The translations under genes were made by a program, and so were the position numbers. Positions 38,255 through 46,224 of a stretch of 64,000 nucleotides of DNA are shown in pieces (the first letter of the stretch is position 1; each line of letters opens with the position of its first letter). The stretch is from CAXBGS01 sp963975425 (lineage in GTDB: Bacteria > Planctomycetota > Planctomycetia > Pirellulales > Pirellulaceae): positions 251,137-315,136 of the forward strand of contig CAXBGS010000010.1 in assembly GCA_963975425.1 (NCBI GenBank). Direction: 5' to 3'. The notes below the pieces were generated by a model that saw only the letters and a list, made by a program, of their open reading frames with translations, searched no databases and was not told the origin of the DNA.

Positions 38255-38575
38255 GCACATCCAACTCGCTCAGAAACGCCACTCACCGCACGTTGCGATC
38301 CACGCAAGGACAAACCGGTTCGAAAACGAGCTTCCGACGCGTTTTCTGCGAGCGATCCCGCTGCGGCATGGCCGACACTGGGCCCGCGAATCCAGCCGAA
38401 TGATTGCATTGTTTGCGGGCCAGATTCGATTGGCAACCTAAATCGATCGAAAAACCGACTTCCCAGTGAAAAACGCTCAAGTGTCGTCACTTGATCACCC
38501 TTGCCGTCACAGCCAAAAAACTCGTATAGCTGAAATCCTCAAATGGAACGCTTGTCTCGCCCAGGAACGGAATCG

Positions 38576-39802
38576 ATGCGTCGACTACTGAACCTATTCT
38601 TTATGTTGGCTGCTATCTCGTCGGCAGTGCCTGCTCAAATCGCGCCAGCTCAAGGATTCAAATTGCCGCCCGACGCGGCAGCCAATTCGCCAAACGCTGG
38701 CAATAACAACGCGTCAAACAACTCCCGTGCCGGCGCCACTCCGCCAAGTTTGCAACAAAATCCTTCGACGCGTAACAACCAGAACTCCGCGAGCGGCCGC
38801 GAGTTGCCGCGAACGGCCGGACAGGAACATCGCATCTATGACCTGCGACCCTACACCGGATACCTGACGAAACACGATCATCCTGAACAAGCCGTTATCG
38901 ACTGGATCTTGCGAGAAACGGGAACCGATGTGTGGTTCACGTCGCCCTTTGGGTTCTTGAGCGCAGATCGTGATCAGCTATCGGTTTATCACACACCGGA
39001 AATGCACGGTGTCGTTTCGCAAATGGTTGATCGTTTCGTTGCGGGCGAGAAAGACCCCCAAGTGATGAGCCTAAAGGTAATGACGGTCGGCAATCCGAAT
39101 TGGCGCAGCCGAGCACATTTGCTGATGCAGCATGTCACCGTTGACTCACCCGGCGTGCAAGCCTGGTTGCTAAGCAAAGAAAACGCCGCGCTCGTCATGG
39201 CCCAATTGCGAGCCCGAACAGATACACGACAAGTGCAAGCACTCGATCTGATCACCTACAACGGGCAAACCGAAAAATTAGCTAGCACGCGTGGCCGCAA
39301 CTATGTCCGAAACATCCGCCCCGCCCCGACCGGATGGCCCCCCTACGAACCCGAAACGGGCGAAGTCCAAGAGGGCTATCGCTTGTCGCTTAGCCCATTG
39401 CTGAGCACCGACGGACGAACGCTGGACTGCATGATCAAAGCGGAAATTGACCAAGTCGATAAGCTGAAATCGGTCGAACTGGACCTTCCGCTGCCCAATA
39501 ACCAAGTTCATCGTGCCAAGATCGATGTCCCGCAGGTGGTCAGCTGGCGACTTCACGAACGATTCCGCTGGCCGTCCGACATGGTCCTGTTGCTTTCCTG
39601 TGGGGTCGTCGCGAGTCCAGAACGCAACCAAGCCGTCATCCCGATGTTGAACATGGAAGTCTTTACCGGATCGACCGCAGGACGCGCCGACGCCCTGCTA
39701 TTCGTCGAGTTCCGTGGCCGCGCGTCGGAAAACCTTTCGACCACGCCGCTGGCACCGCAAGTCGCGACCGGCTTGGGCGCACCGAACCGTGGTCGCTATT
39801 AG
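38576..39802 (+). CDS. Secreted protein with secretin-like C-terminal domain
   Basis: I start at ATG 38576, which gives a clean signal peptide (MRRLLNLFFMLAAISSAVPAQ); the frame is open from 38543. An Asn/Ser/Ala-rich linker follows, then about 300 residues with a secretin/PilQ flavour: IYDLRPYTGYL, a short N-domain-like region, EGYRLSLSPLLSTDGRTLDCMIKAEIDQV, then WPSDMVLLLSCGVVASPERN. The pattern of long amphipathic strands is like a secretin beta domain but too short for a full pore, and no type II/IV secretion genes are nearby. Family assignment is tentative. Confidence 0.6.
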   Translation: MRRLLNLFFMLAAISSAVPAQIAPAQGFKLPPDAAANSPNAGNNNASNNSRAGATPPSLQQNPSTRNNQNSASGRELPRTAGQEHRIYDLRPYTGYLTKHDHPEQAVIDWILRETGTDVWFTSPFGFLSADRDQLSVYHTPEMHGVVSQMVDRFVAGEKDPQVMSLKVMTVGNPNWRSRAHLLMQHVTVDSPGVQAWLLSKENAALVMAQLRARTDTRQVQALDLITYNGQTEKLASTRGRNYVRNIRPAPTGWPPYEPETGEVQEGYRLSLSPLLSTDGRTLDCMIKAEIDQVDKLKSVELDLPLPNNQVHRAKIDVPQVVSWRLHERFRWPSDMVLLLSCGVVASPERNQAVIPMLNMEVFTGSTAGRADALLFVEFRGRASENLSTTPLAPQVATGLGAPNRGRY

Positions 39803-39860
39803 GCCCCAACCTTGGTCGCTATTAGGCTCGAAACGTGGTCGCACTTAGGCCGAAACCGTG
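39788..39860. repeat. Tandem repeats overlapping and following a stop codon
   Basis: GGTCGCTATTAGGC (which contains the stop of the preceding gene) recurs after it as TTGGTCGCTATTAGGCTCG and GTGGTCGCACTTAGGCCG, at about 25-bp spacing. The rest of 39861-40276 shows no convincing gene. Confidence 0.7.
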
Positions 39861-40276
39861 ATGGCAATGCGGGATCGTTACCCAGGGCCGACGCAGCACC
39901 GAGGGCCGATGCAGCATCCCAGCGGAGACAACGTTCCTGTCAATCCCATCGAACCAGCTCGGCAAGCCTTGTGTGGAAGTCGGCTCCATCGGCGGGAAAC
40001 GATCGCTCTAGCAACCACGGCCGAGCATGAACACCGAGGCCCCCTGCCAGGATTGACACATCGCTATAGCTTGATGTCGGCGTCCCCGACCGCGGGTGAA
40101 AATCCGTCGCCCTGCACTGAGCCCGGTAAAAACGCATTTTTCGTCGATGGGGAATCGAATCAGGCCCCCCTCTAAACTGAACCCTCCTACGCGTAGAATG
40201 TCGCGGCCATGCGGCAGCCCGGCTGACGCGTCACAAGAAACATCTTTCAGACACCGGGGTTGCCCGGTCGCCTTTC

Positions 40277-41590
40277 ATGGAACAAAGCTCGTCACGTCGC
40301 GTCGTCATCACCGGACTGGGTGTGGTCAGTCCGCTGGGCAATTGCCCTGATCAATTGGTCGATTCGCTTCGAGGATCGATTAGCGGAGTCGGTCCGTTCA
40401 CGCAGGTGCCGCGGGGTGTCCTGTCGACCGATTACGGTGCCGAAGCGACGGAGTTCACCGGGGACATCAAGGACTACGGCCCACTAGAGAAGACCTTGCA
40501 GCGCACGATTCGCAAGGGCAGCAAAGTGATGTGCCGCGAGATCGAAATGGGTGTCGCCGCCGCTCAGTTGGCATTGAATCACGCCAATTTATCGATCGAC
40601 CAGCGTGACGCGACCCGCACCGGTGTGGTTTACGGATGCGATTACATCATGTCGCTGCCCAGTGAATTCGTTTCGGGCATCGGCAAATGTCTGGATGAAA
40701 ATGGCCAGTTCCAATTCGACCAATGGGGGACACAAGGCAAGCCGGAAGTCAATCCGCTGTGGTTGCTGAAGTACTTACCGAACATGCCAGCGAGTCACAT
40801 CGCGATCTACAACGACTTGCGCGGCCCCAACAACTCCATCACCGTTCGCGAAGCCTCCGCGTGCAACGCGATCTACGAAGCGCATTCGACATTGCGACGG
40901 GGACATGCGGACGTCTTGGTCGTCGGTTCGACCGGATCACGAATCCATCCGCTGCGAACGCTGCACGCGTCGATGCAAGAAACACTTGCGTCCAATCGTG
41001 ATGATCCGACGACGATGAGCCGCCCGTTCGACAGCGGTCGTGACGGCAGCGTTGTCGGCGAAGGCGCCGCAGCAATCATTTGCGAAACCCTGGAACATGC
41101 CCAATCGCGCGGCGCCAGTATCCTTGGCGAAATCGTGGGCATGGCAAGCAGTTCGGCCGGCCCTTCCGCCGGCGACGACTTCCTGAAAACCGCATTGACG
41201 AATGTCTATCGCGCGGCACTTGGCGACGCAGAACCCAGCTCGATCGGTCACCTGCACGCACATGGCCTCGGAACCGTTGGGTGTGACCGCCAGGAATCCG
41301 ACGCGATCACAGAAGTCTTTGGCGACACGGCAAGCCAACCACCGGTGACGACAGCGAAGGGCCACTTCGGTAATCTGGGTGCCGGCGGCGGAATGGTCGA
41401 AATCGTTGCCAGTCTGCAGGCACTCGGCGGCAACCTGTTTCCGATCCTCAATTGCGATTCGCTCGATAGCGACTGCCAGATCAACGCGGTGCGAGACGAC
41501 AAGACTCCCGCCGGCGACAACTTCATCAGCGTGAACGTCACACCACAAGGTCAAGCCTCGGGCGTGCGCATCCGCCGCTTCGTCGCGTAA
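40277..41590 (+). CDS. Beta-ketoacyl-ACP synthase (FabF-like), divergent
   Basis: Thiolase-fold condensing enzyme. N-terminus RRVVITGLGVVSPLGNC is typical of KAS II. The catalytic triad appears intact: Cys196 in REASACNAIYEAH, His329 in HAHGLGT and His363 in TAKGHFGNLGAGGG, with Lys361. The nucleophile elbow is unusual: FabF normally has TACATGxHAIG, here SACNAIYEAH, and HAHGLGTVGCD replaces NAHGTSTxxND. Length 437 is only slightly over normal. It stands alone without acyl carrier protein or other fab genes, so it may serve a specialised lipid or polyketide-like pathway rather than housekeeping synthesis. Confidence 0.85.
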   Translation: MEQSSSRRVVITGLGVVSPLGNCPDQLVDSLRGSISGVGPFTQVPRGVLSTDYGAEATEFTGDIKDYGPLEKTLQRTIRKGSKVMCREIEMGVAAAQLALNHANLSIDQRDATRTGVVYGCDYIMSLPSEFVSGIGKCLDENGQFQFDQWGTQGKPEVNPLWLLKYLPNMPASHIAIYNDLRGPNNSITVREASACNAIYEAHSTLRRGHADVLVVGSTGSRIHPLRTLHASMQETLASNRDDPTTMSRPFDSGRDGSVVGEGAAAIICETLEHAQSRGASILGEIVGMASSSAGPSAGDDFLKTALTNVYRAALGDAEPSSIGHLHAHGLGTVGCDRQESDAITEVFGDTASQPPVTTAKGHFGNLGAGGGMVEIVASLQALGGNLFPILNCDSLDSDCQINAVRDDKTPAGDNFISVNVTPQGQASGVRIRRFVA

Positions 41591-41760
41591 CGTTCCAGCG
41601 AGACGCGCAACGTTCCGGCGAGACGCGAGCGCGGCTTGATCGTCGCAACTGAAATTGATCAGGCTGGACGTTGCTAACGGTGGCCCCCGTAACGTCAAAA
41701 CAGGTACTCTTACCGTCAAAACGGATACCCGTACCGTCAAAACGGGCACTCTGGCCAAGA
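41585..41760. repeat. Two tandem-repeat blocks 3' of the ketoacyl synthase gene
   Basis: Directly at the stop, AACGTTCC[A/G]GCGAGACGCG is duplicated (about 41590-41630). Then ACCGTCAAAACGG[G/A]TAC-type units of about 21 bp occur three times (about 41690-41755). Confidence 0.75.
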
Positions 41761-41801
41761 CGTGGCCGTCACGCATCTGGCGGCTGCGAAGACAACAACG
41801 G

Positions 41802-42362
41802 CTAAGACAACAACAGCCCCTGCTCGTCGGTGTCTTCCCACTCGCGGCGAACCTCTCGCAAACCATAAGCACACAGCTCGAACTGTTCGCTCAGTCGATG
41901 CAAGAGCTGGCACGAGGGACGATCTTCACCGCCTTCGATTTCGGCGGCAATCGCATAGGCTCGTTTGCCCTGGCGACAATAGTCCAAGAATGCATCGGGC
42001 GACTGGTGCGCCTTGGCGCGTCGCAAGCTCTCTGGATACATCCCCGACCAGAATAGCGTGAAGTCGCCGATGTGGCGGTGAACCTCGCGGCGGGCAAGCC
42101 CGATTCGCTGTTCGGCCTCGCACAACATCTGAAAGACTTCCGTCGCCGGCTGACCATTGGTTCGCCGGACGCGGTGCAGTGAATCCATTCGAACACTTCG
42201 CAACAACATGTCGCTTAGGTATTCGATCAGCTGGACGTCGGCGACGCCAAGCTTTGACTGAAAGATGTACTCACTCAGTCCGCTAAAGAAGCGTTCAATC
42301 GCAGTTTGCTGCGGTTGCTCGTGTTGATCTTGCTCAGGTTGCATCGACTCCTCCGCATTCAT
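41802..42362 (-). CDS. Conserved protein of unknown function
   Basis: I start at ATG 42362 (MNAEESMQPEQDQHEQ) because the in-frame extension to 42530 overlaps the helicase gene and looks non-coding. The 186-residue protein is alpha-helical and soluble: AIERFFSGLSEYIFQSKLGVADVQLIEYLSDMLLRSVRMDSLHRV, EAEQRIGLARREVHRHIGDFTLFWSGMYPESLRR, then LLHRLSEQFELCAYGLREVRREWE. I do not recognise the family. It follows the SNF2 helicase gene on the same strand after a 164-bp gap. Confidence 0.8.
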   Translation of the reverse strand: MNAEESMQPEQDQHEQPQQTAIERFFSGLSEYIFQSKLGVADVQLIEYLSDMLLRSVRMDSLHRVRRTNGQPATEVFQMLCEAEQRIGLARREVHRHIGDFTLFWSGMYPESLRRAKAHQSPDAFLDYCRQGKRAYAIAAEIEGGEDRPSCQLLHRLSEQFELCAYGLREVRREWEDTDEQGLLLS

Positions 42363-42526
42363 GCAATCGGACGACGGGAATCCCTGAAATCCACAATTAG
42401 TAAACGGCGGACACCGAGTCAAGAGAAAAGCAAACGCAAACTCGGCGCCGGAACCGTTCCGCCTGTGAACAATTCCCATTGCATTGTACGCGTTGACGAA
42501 CTGTCCCGTTCGTTCAAGCAACTCAT

Positions 42527-44254
42527 TCAAGCAACCTTCTTTCCACCGGGGGCACGCAAATCAAACAGCCCAAAGATCTCGTCACGCGTTAAACCGCCAC
42601 CCTTGGTCGGGGCCCCCTGCTTTGCGAACAGTGCGTCAAACATTTCACGTTTCTGATCCAAGACGGCGGCGATGCGCTGCTCGATGGTATTGATCGCCAA
42701 CATTCGCGTGACGGTAACGGCGCCTGCGGCACCAATACGGTGCGCACGATTGATCGCTTGATCTTCGATTGCCGGATTCCACCAACGGTCAAACAGAAAC
42801 ACGTACTCGCAAAATTGCAAATTCAAACCAACGCTGCCCGCACCGTAACTCATCATAATTACGCTGCAATTGGGATCGTTTTTGAATTGATCGATCACCC
42901 CTTCACGCTTCTTGTGCGGAATGCGTCCGTGGTACTCGATCGCCCCAAACCGCTGCATGGCAGGCCGCATCTTTTCAATGCTGTTGACCCACTGACTAAA
43001 TACGATTGCTTTTTTTCCGCTCGCAGAAACCTCTTCCATGTCGGCGACTAAACGGTCCAGCTTGGCGCTGCTGCCGGTCGGCGGATCGAAGTTGCAGATT
43101 TGCTTTAGTCGCAGAACCAATTCAAACACGTGCGTGATCGTGAGTTCTTCATCAAGTTTTTCCAACTGGATGACGCCTTCGTTTTCGGCCGACTCGTAGG
43201 TCGCCCACTGCTCTGGAGTCAAATCAAGTTCGGCATCGCGATAGAGTTTCGGCGGCATGTCGTCCATCACCATGTCCTTGGTGCGGCGCAAGATATAGTC
43301 GCGTGAACGGTTCGCCATTTCGGTGATCGGCATACCCGTTTGCAAATACCCGGGCGACAGATAGTCGAAAATCCCAACGAGATCATCGGGTGAGTTTTCG
43401 ACCGGGGTCCCCGTCAAAGCCCACGACCGCGTGCGGGGTATCGCCCGGATGATTTCACTGGTGGTGCTGTTGCGGTTCTTGATCCGCTGTGCTTCATCGA
43501 GCGCGACAAGATCGAAATGCAGACCGCTGTCCAGAACGATATCCTTGTCGCGCAAGACAACTTCATAGTTCGCGATTTTCACTGGCACTTGCGGCGATTT
43601 CCACTGGAACTCGCGGGTCGCGGCGCTGCCCGAGATTGCCGAAACCGGCACTTCCGGCGCCCAAAGTGCAAACTCGCGAATCCAGTTGCTGACCAACGGC
43701 TTGGGACAAACCATCAGCACGTTGCGTACTTGACCACTGCACAACAACAATCGGATCGTGCTGATCGCTTGCATCGTTTTCCCCAGCCCCATCTCGTCAG
43801 CAAGCACACCTGCGTATCGTGGAAACAGAAACGCAATTCCGTCCAGCTGATAAGGAAACGGCTCGAAGGGAAAATTCAGTTGGCCGCTGCCGACCAACAA
43901 ATCAAGCGGCGGCTGCAAAAGGTAGTACAGCCGATCTTGCAACTTGACGACGTCGCCCGGCGGTTTGATTCGATGATGTTTGGTGGACTTGCGTTTGGGC
44001 TTCTTTGCCGCGACTACCGCCTTGCTCGATTCATCAGCCGACGGCAGCTGTGCCGGTTTCCATCGACTTGATTCGGGAAACAAGAATCCAGAAGCGCTAG
44101 CCTTGATTCGGGGCAACCGAATTGGCAGCGAACGAGGCTGAATCTTCTCCAGCTGTATTTCATACACGTCGCTCGGCTGCAGCGATTGGCAGGTCCAACT
44201 GTTCGCCGCATCGATCTGGACGTTCAAGTGCGCGGAAGAGTGGTTCGGCGACAT
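42527..44254 (-). CDS. SNF2-family (SF2) DNA translocase/helicase
   Basis: Cytoplasmic ATP-dependent DNA translocase. The SNF2 N-lobe has FPYQLDGIAFLFPRYAGVLADEMGLGKTMQAI (Walker A GLGKT, 156-160), VLMVCPKPLVSNWIREF, and motif II DEAQ (253-256) followed by RIKN; WALTGTPVENS is motif III. The C-lobe has KAIVFSQW, IMMSYGAGSVGLNLQFCEYVFLFDRWWNPAIEDQAINRAHRIG, the classic motifs V and VI. The first about 110 residues are a variable N-terminal region. No defence or restriction genes are adjacent, so a housekeeping chromatin-remodelling-like role is likelier than a defence role. Confidence 0.93.
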   Translation of the reverse strand: MSPNHSSAHLNVQIDAANSWTCQSLQPSDVYEIQLEKIQPRSLPIRLPRIKASASGFLFPESSRWKPAQLPSADESSKAVVAAKKPKRKSTKHHRIKPPGDVVKLQDRLYYLLQPPLDLLVGSGQLNFPFEPFPYQLDGIAFLFPRYAGVLADEMGLGKTMQAISTIRLLLCSGQVRNVLMVCPKPLVSNWIREFALWAPEVPVSAISGSAATREFQWKSPQVPVKIANYEVVLRDKDIVLDSGLHFDLVALDEAQRIKNRNSTTSEIIRAIPRTRSWALTGTPVENSPDDLVGIFDYLSPGYLQTGMPITEMANRSRDYILRRTKDMVMDDMPPKLYRDAELDLTPEQWATYESAENEGVIQLEKLDEELTITHVFELVLRLKQICNFDPPTGSSAKLDRLVADMEEVSASGKKAIVFSQWVNSIEKMRPAMQRFGAIEYHGRIPHKKREGVIDQFKNDPNCSVIMMSYGAGSVGLNLQFCEYVFLFDRWWNPAIEDQAINRAHRIGAAGAVTVTRMLAINTIEQRIAAVLDQKREMFDALFAKQGAPTKGGGLTRDEIFGLFDLRAPGGKKVA

Positions 44255-44474
44255 CCGATGATTTCCCTAGAATTTTAGTGGTCGACGACACCGATTGACC
44301 TGACCAGGATCACGCGTGCAATCAATTTTGCGTGCAATCAATCGTGACCCTACGGCCAACGGTCGCCGATGACCCACGACATGCTTGCTTCGGTTCGGTG
44401 CAGCCAGCTTTTTAGCAGCTTGTGGTGTTCTAGCAGTTTGTGGTTAGACGCTTGTACTTGTTCGGCATTTGAAC

Positions 44475-45053
44475 TTAAGCGGCTCGGCGAACCGCCTCAG
44501 TCGTGGTCGTTGGAGTCACTTGTGCGCGAGCGATTTGTGATTGAGCCTCCTTGATTGCTTCGCGAATTCGTTCGAGCGGTTCCACGCCATCGGGCAGGTC
44601 GGCAAAATGCGTGGCAAGTTCGCGGACGCGGGAGACCTGTTCCATTGGGACGCGCAAGGTCGCGCCAGCCAAGTCGACTTCGCCAGAGCCGATCAACATA
44701 TCGTCGGTGATGGGGCCTTCATCGGTTTCGGCGGCCTGAGTTACCAGGGCGACGGGGCACTTTGCGACGGTCGCCAACTGCAACGCTTCGGGCTGGTCGC
44801 AACACAACAACGAAATGGGCGTTCGGCATTTCTTGATCAACAAAGTGCCAATGACTTCACCGATCAAATGATCGCGCAAGGTCGGCCCATACAGAATCTC
44901 GTGCGCTCTCGTAGCCCGAACCGGCAAGGTGCACTGAAATTCGAGAGGTCGCCCGCCGCTGTTGAGCACGAGCATGCCTCCGGTCCATCCCGTTCGCTCG
45001 TCGTTGGTCACGGTGTAGTAGCCGATGGTCGCAGCGTCTTCGTTTCGTTGCAT
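44475..45053 (-). CDS. Conserved protein of unknown function
   Basis: 192 residues, soluble, no signal peptide or membrane helix. The N-terminal half is beta-rich (IGYYTVTNDERTGWTGGMLVLNSGGRPLEFQCTLPV...HEILYGPTLRDHLIGEVIGTLLI); the C-terminal part is helical. The phrase GGMLVLNSGGRPLEFQCT resembles conserved planctomycete hypotheticals. The adjoining interval 44255-44474 holds a 13-bp direct repeat (GCGTGCAATCAAT, about 44314-44342) and no gene. Confidence 0.75.
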   Translation of the reverse strand: MQRNEDAATIGYYTVTNDERTGWTGGMLVLNSGGRPLEFQCTLPVRATRAHEILYGPTLRDHLIGEVIGTLLIKKCRTPISLLCCDQPEALQLATVAKCPVALVTQAAETDEGPITDDMLIGSGEVDLAGATLRVPMEQVSRVRELATHFADLPDGVEPLERIREAIKEAQSQIARAQVTPTTTTEAVRRAA

Positions 45054-45395
45054 TCGTGTTTTTAGGCCAAATGTTCAAATAGTGTCTGATTGATCACGTA
45101 CCGCGCGGGCACGTTGTGAGCTTATCTTCACCTGCTTTCGGCGTATCGGTTGTGCGGACTTTAGTGGTTGATCTGCCGGCGTCAGGGTCGAGTCAAACCG
45201 GGAAAAACTTGAGGAAAATATGGAAGAACACTGTTGACGGTCACTAAATTGGCCGAGGCCGCCATGATTGCTCGACAAGGTGAATTTTTCGTGGTTATAC
45301 TCGGAGCGACGTGGCAACCGCCGAGGCGAACGAGCCGCGTTCAGAACACGATATCCACCGAGATTCATAAGCCGACACAGCAGGATTCATCGCGC

Positions 45396-45863
45396 ATGTC
45401 TTACGACCAGGAACCTATCTCGCCCATGTTTCGAATCGACGTCTCGGCTGACGCGGACGCCGAACCGGCCGCTAACGAGACACCGGAAACTCGCGAGCAC
45501 TTGGCGGTCGATCTGCTGCGACAATTGGTCATCGGCCAACAGCAGCAAAACAAGTTGCTGGATCAACTATGTCAGCAAAACGCAGCCATGCAGCAACAAC
45601 GTGCCAACGAATTGCAGCAGTGGAAAGCAGCCAACCCTGAACTGGCTCGTTCTTGCCGTGAAGCCGCCGAAACGCTCAGCAAGGTCCAAACGCAATTCTT
45701 GGACAATTTGACCGAAGAAATCACGTTTCACGAAGAAAACCTGCTCGAAGGCGAATTCATGATGAACGAATTCGTCGACCGCTTCGGCCCACGCCTGGCT
45801 CATCTCAACGGCGTTCTGCAGGTTCTCGCTCAACTGGGTGCCGCCGACGCCACGCAACAATAG
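45396..45863 (+). CDS. Small coiled-coil protein of unknown function
   Basis: The frame opens at 45234, but ATG 45396 (MSYDQEPISPMFRIDVSADADAEP) is preferred: the earlier part has no protein character. The 155-residue product has an acidic start, a Gln-rich coiled coil (LLRQLVIGQQQQNKLLDQLCQQNAAMQQQRANELQQW) and a helical C-terminus (TEEITFHEENLLEGEFMMNEFVDRFGPRLAHLN). Soluble, no family recognised. It is the last chromosomal gene before tRNA-Pro and the integrated element. Confidence 0.75.
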   Translation: MSYDQEPISPMFRIDVSADADAEPAANETPETREHLAVDLLRQLVIGQQQQNKLLDQLCQQNAAMQQQRANELQQWKAANPELARSCREAAETLSKVQTQFLDNLTEEITFHEENLLEGEFMMNEFVDRFGPRLAHLNGVLQVLAQLGAADATQQ

Positions 45864-45979
45864 CGGCGGGAACAAAATGATTTCTGTTTGTCGCAAAATG
45901 TTGGCCAAGTGAACCTTTCGCGAAATCAAACAGTCCGCTAATCTGTGCGGATTCCGCTTCCGAGGAATACTACAAGTAA

Positions 45980-46053
45980 CGGGGCGTGGCGCAGGCTGGT
46001 AGCGCGTCTGGTTTGGGACCAGAAGGTCGCAGGTTCGAATCCTGTCGCCCCGA
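45980..46053 (+). tRNA. tRNA-Pro (anticodon TGG), integration site
   Basis: A 74-nt cloverleaf: acceptor CGGGGCG/CGCCCCG, D arm with GCGCAGGCTGGTAGCGC, anticodon stem TCTGG/CCAGA around TTTGGGA (anticodon TGG), T arm GCAGGTTCGAATCCTGT, discriminator A. CCA is not encoded. Its last 24 nt are shared with the element's end repeat, so the tRNA stays functional after integration. Confidence 0.97.
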
Positions 46054-46056
46054 TTT
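46030..46056 (+). repeat. attL, 27-bp direct repeat
   Basis: Identical over 27 bp to 60257-60283; covers the T-arm and 3' acceptor strand of tRNA-Pro plus three T residues. Flanking bases differ at both ends (G/A on the left, T/G on the right), so the core length is exact. Confidence 0.95.
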
Positions 46057-46071
46057 TTTTCTCAGTCAAAC

Positions 46072-46115
46072 AAATGCCGCAAGTTGTTTCCCGTAAACGA
46101 CTTGCGGCATTTTTA
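46072..46115 (+). terminator. Terminator carried by the element just inside attL
   Basis: Perfect 13-bp arms AAATGCCGCAAGT and ACTTGCGGCATTT (15-nt loop) followed by TTATT. It sits 19 bp after the tRNA-Pro gene and would end tRNA transcription, replacing the native terminator now at 60292. Confidence 0.85.
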
Positions 46116-46151
46116 TTGCGCCAGCAATCTGCTAGCAAACTGGCAATTCTA

Positions 46152-46193
46152 GGGGTTCAACGATAAAAAAGGGTTCAACGAGGGGTTCAACGA
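46152..46193 (+). promoter_or_regulatory. Left arm-type repeats (integrase binding candidates)
   Basis: Three direct copies of GGGTTCAACGA at 46153-46163, 46171-46181 and 46183-46193 (the outer two preceded by an extra G). The same 11-mer recurs near attR. Position beside both att cores fits arm-binding sites of a lambda-type tyrosine recombinase. Confidence 0.7.
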
Positions 46194-46224
46194 GAACGCG
46201 AATCAAAAGCAGAGAGCCGGCACC

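Noticed and set aside
42527..44254. SNF2 helicase as part of an anti-phage island
   Set aside because: No methylase, nuclease, PLD or other defence partner within reach; neighbours look like ordinary chromosomal genes.
45938..46138. Minus-strand frame over tRNA-Pro
   Set aside because: Reads antisense through the tRNA; this type of spurious protein is common in automated annotation.
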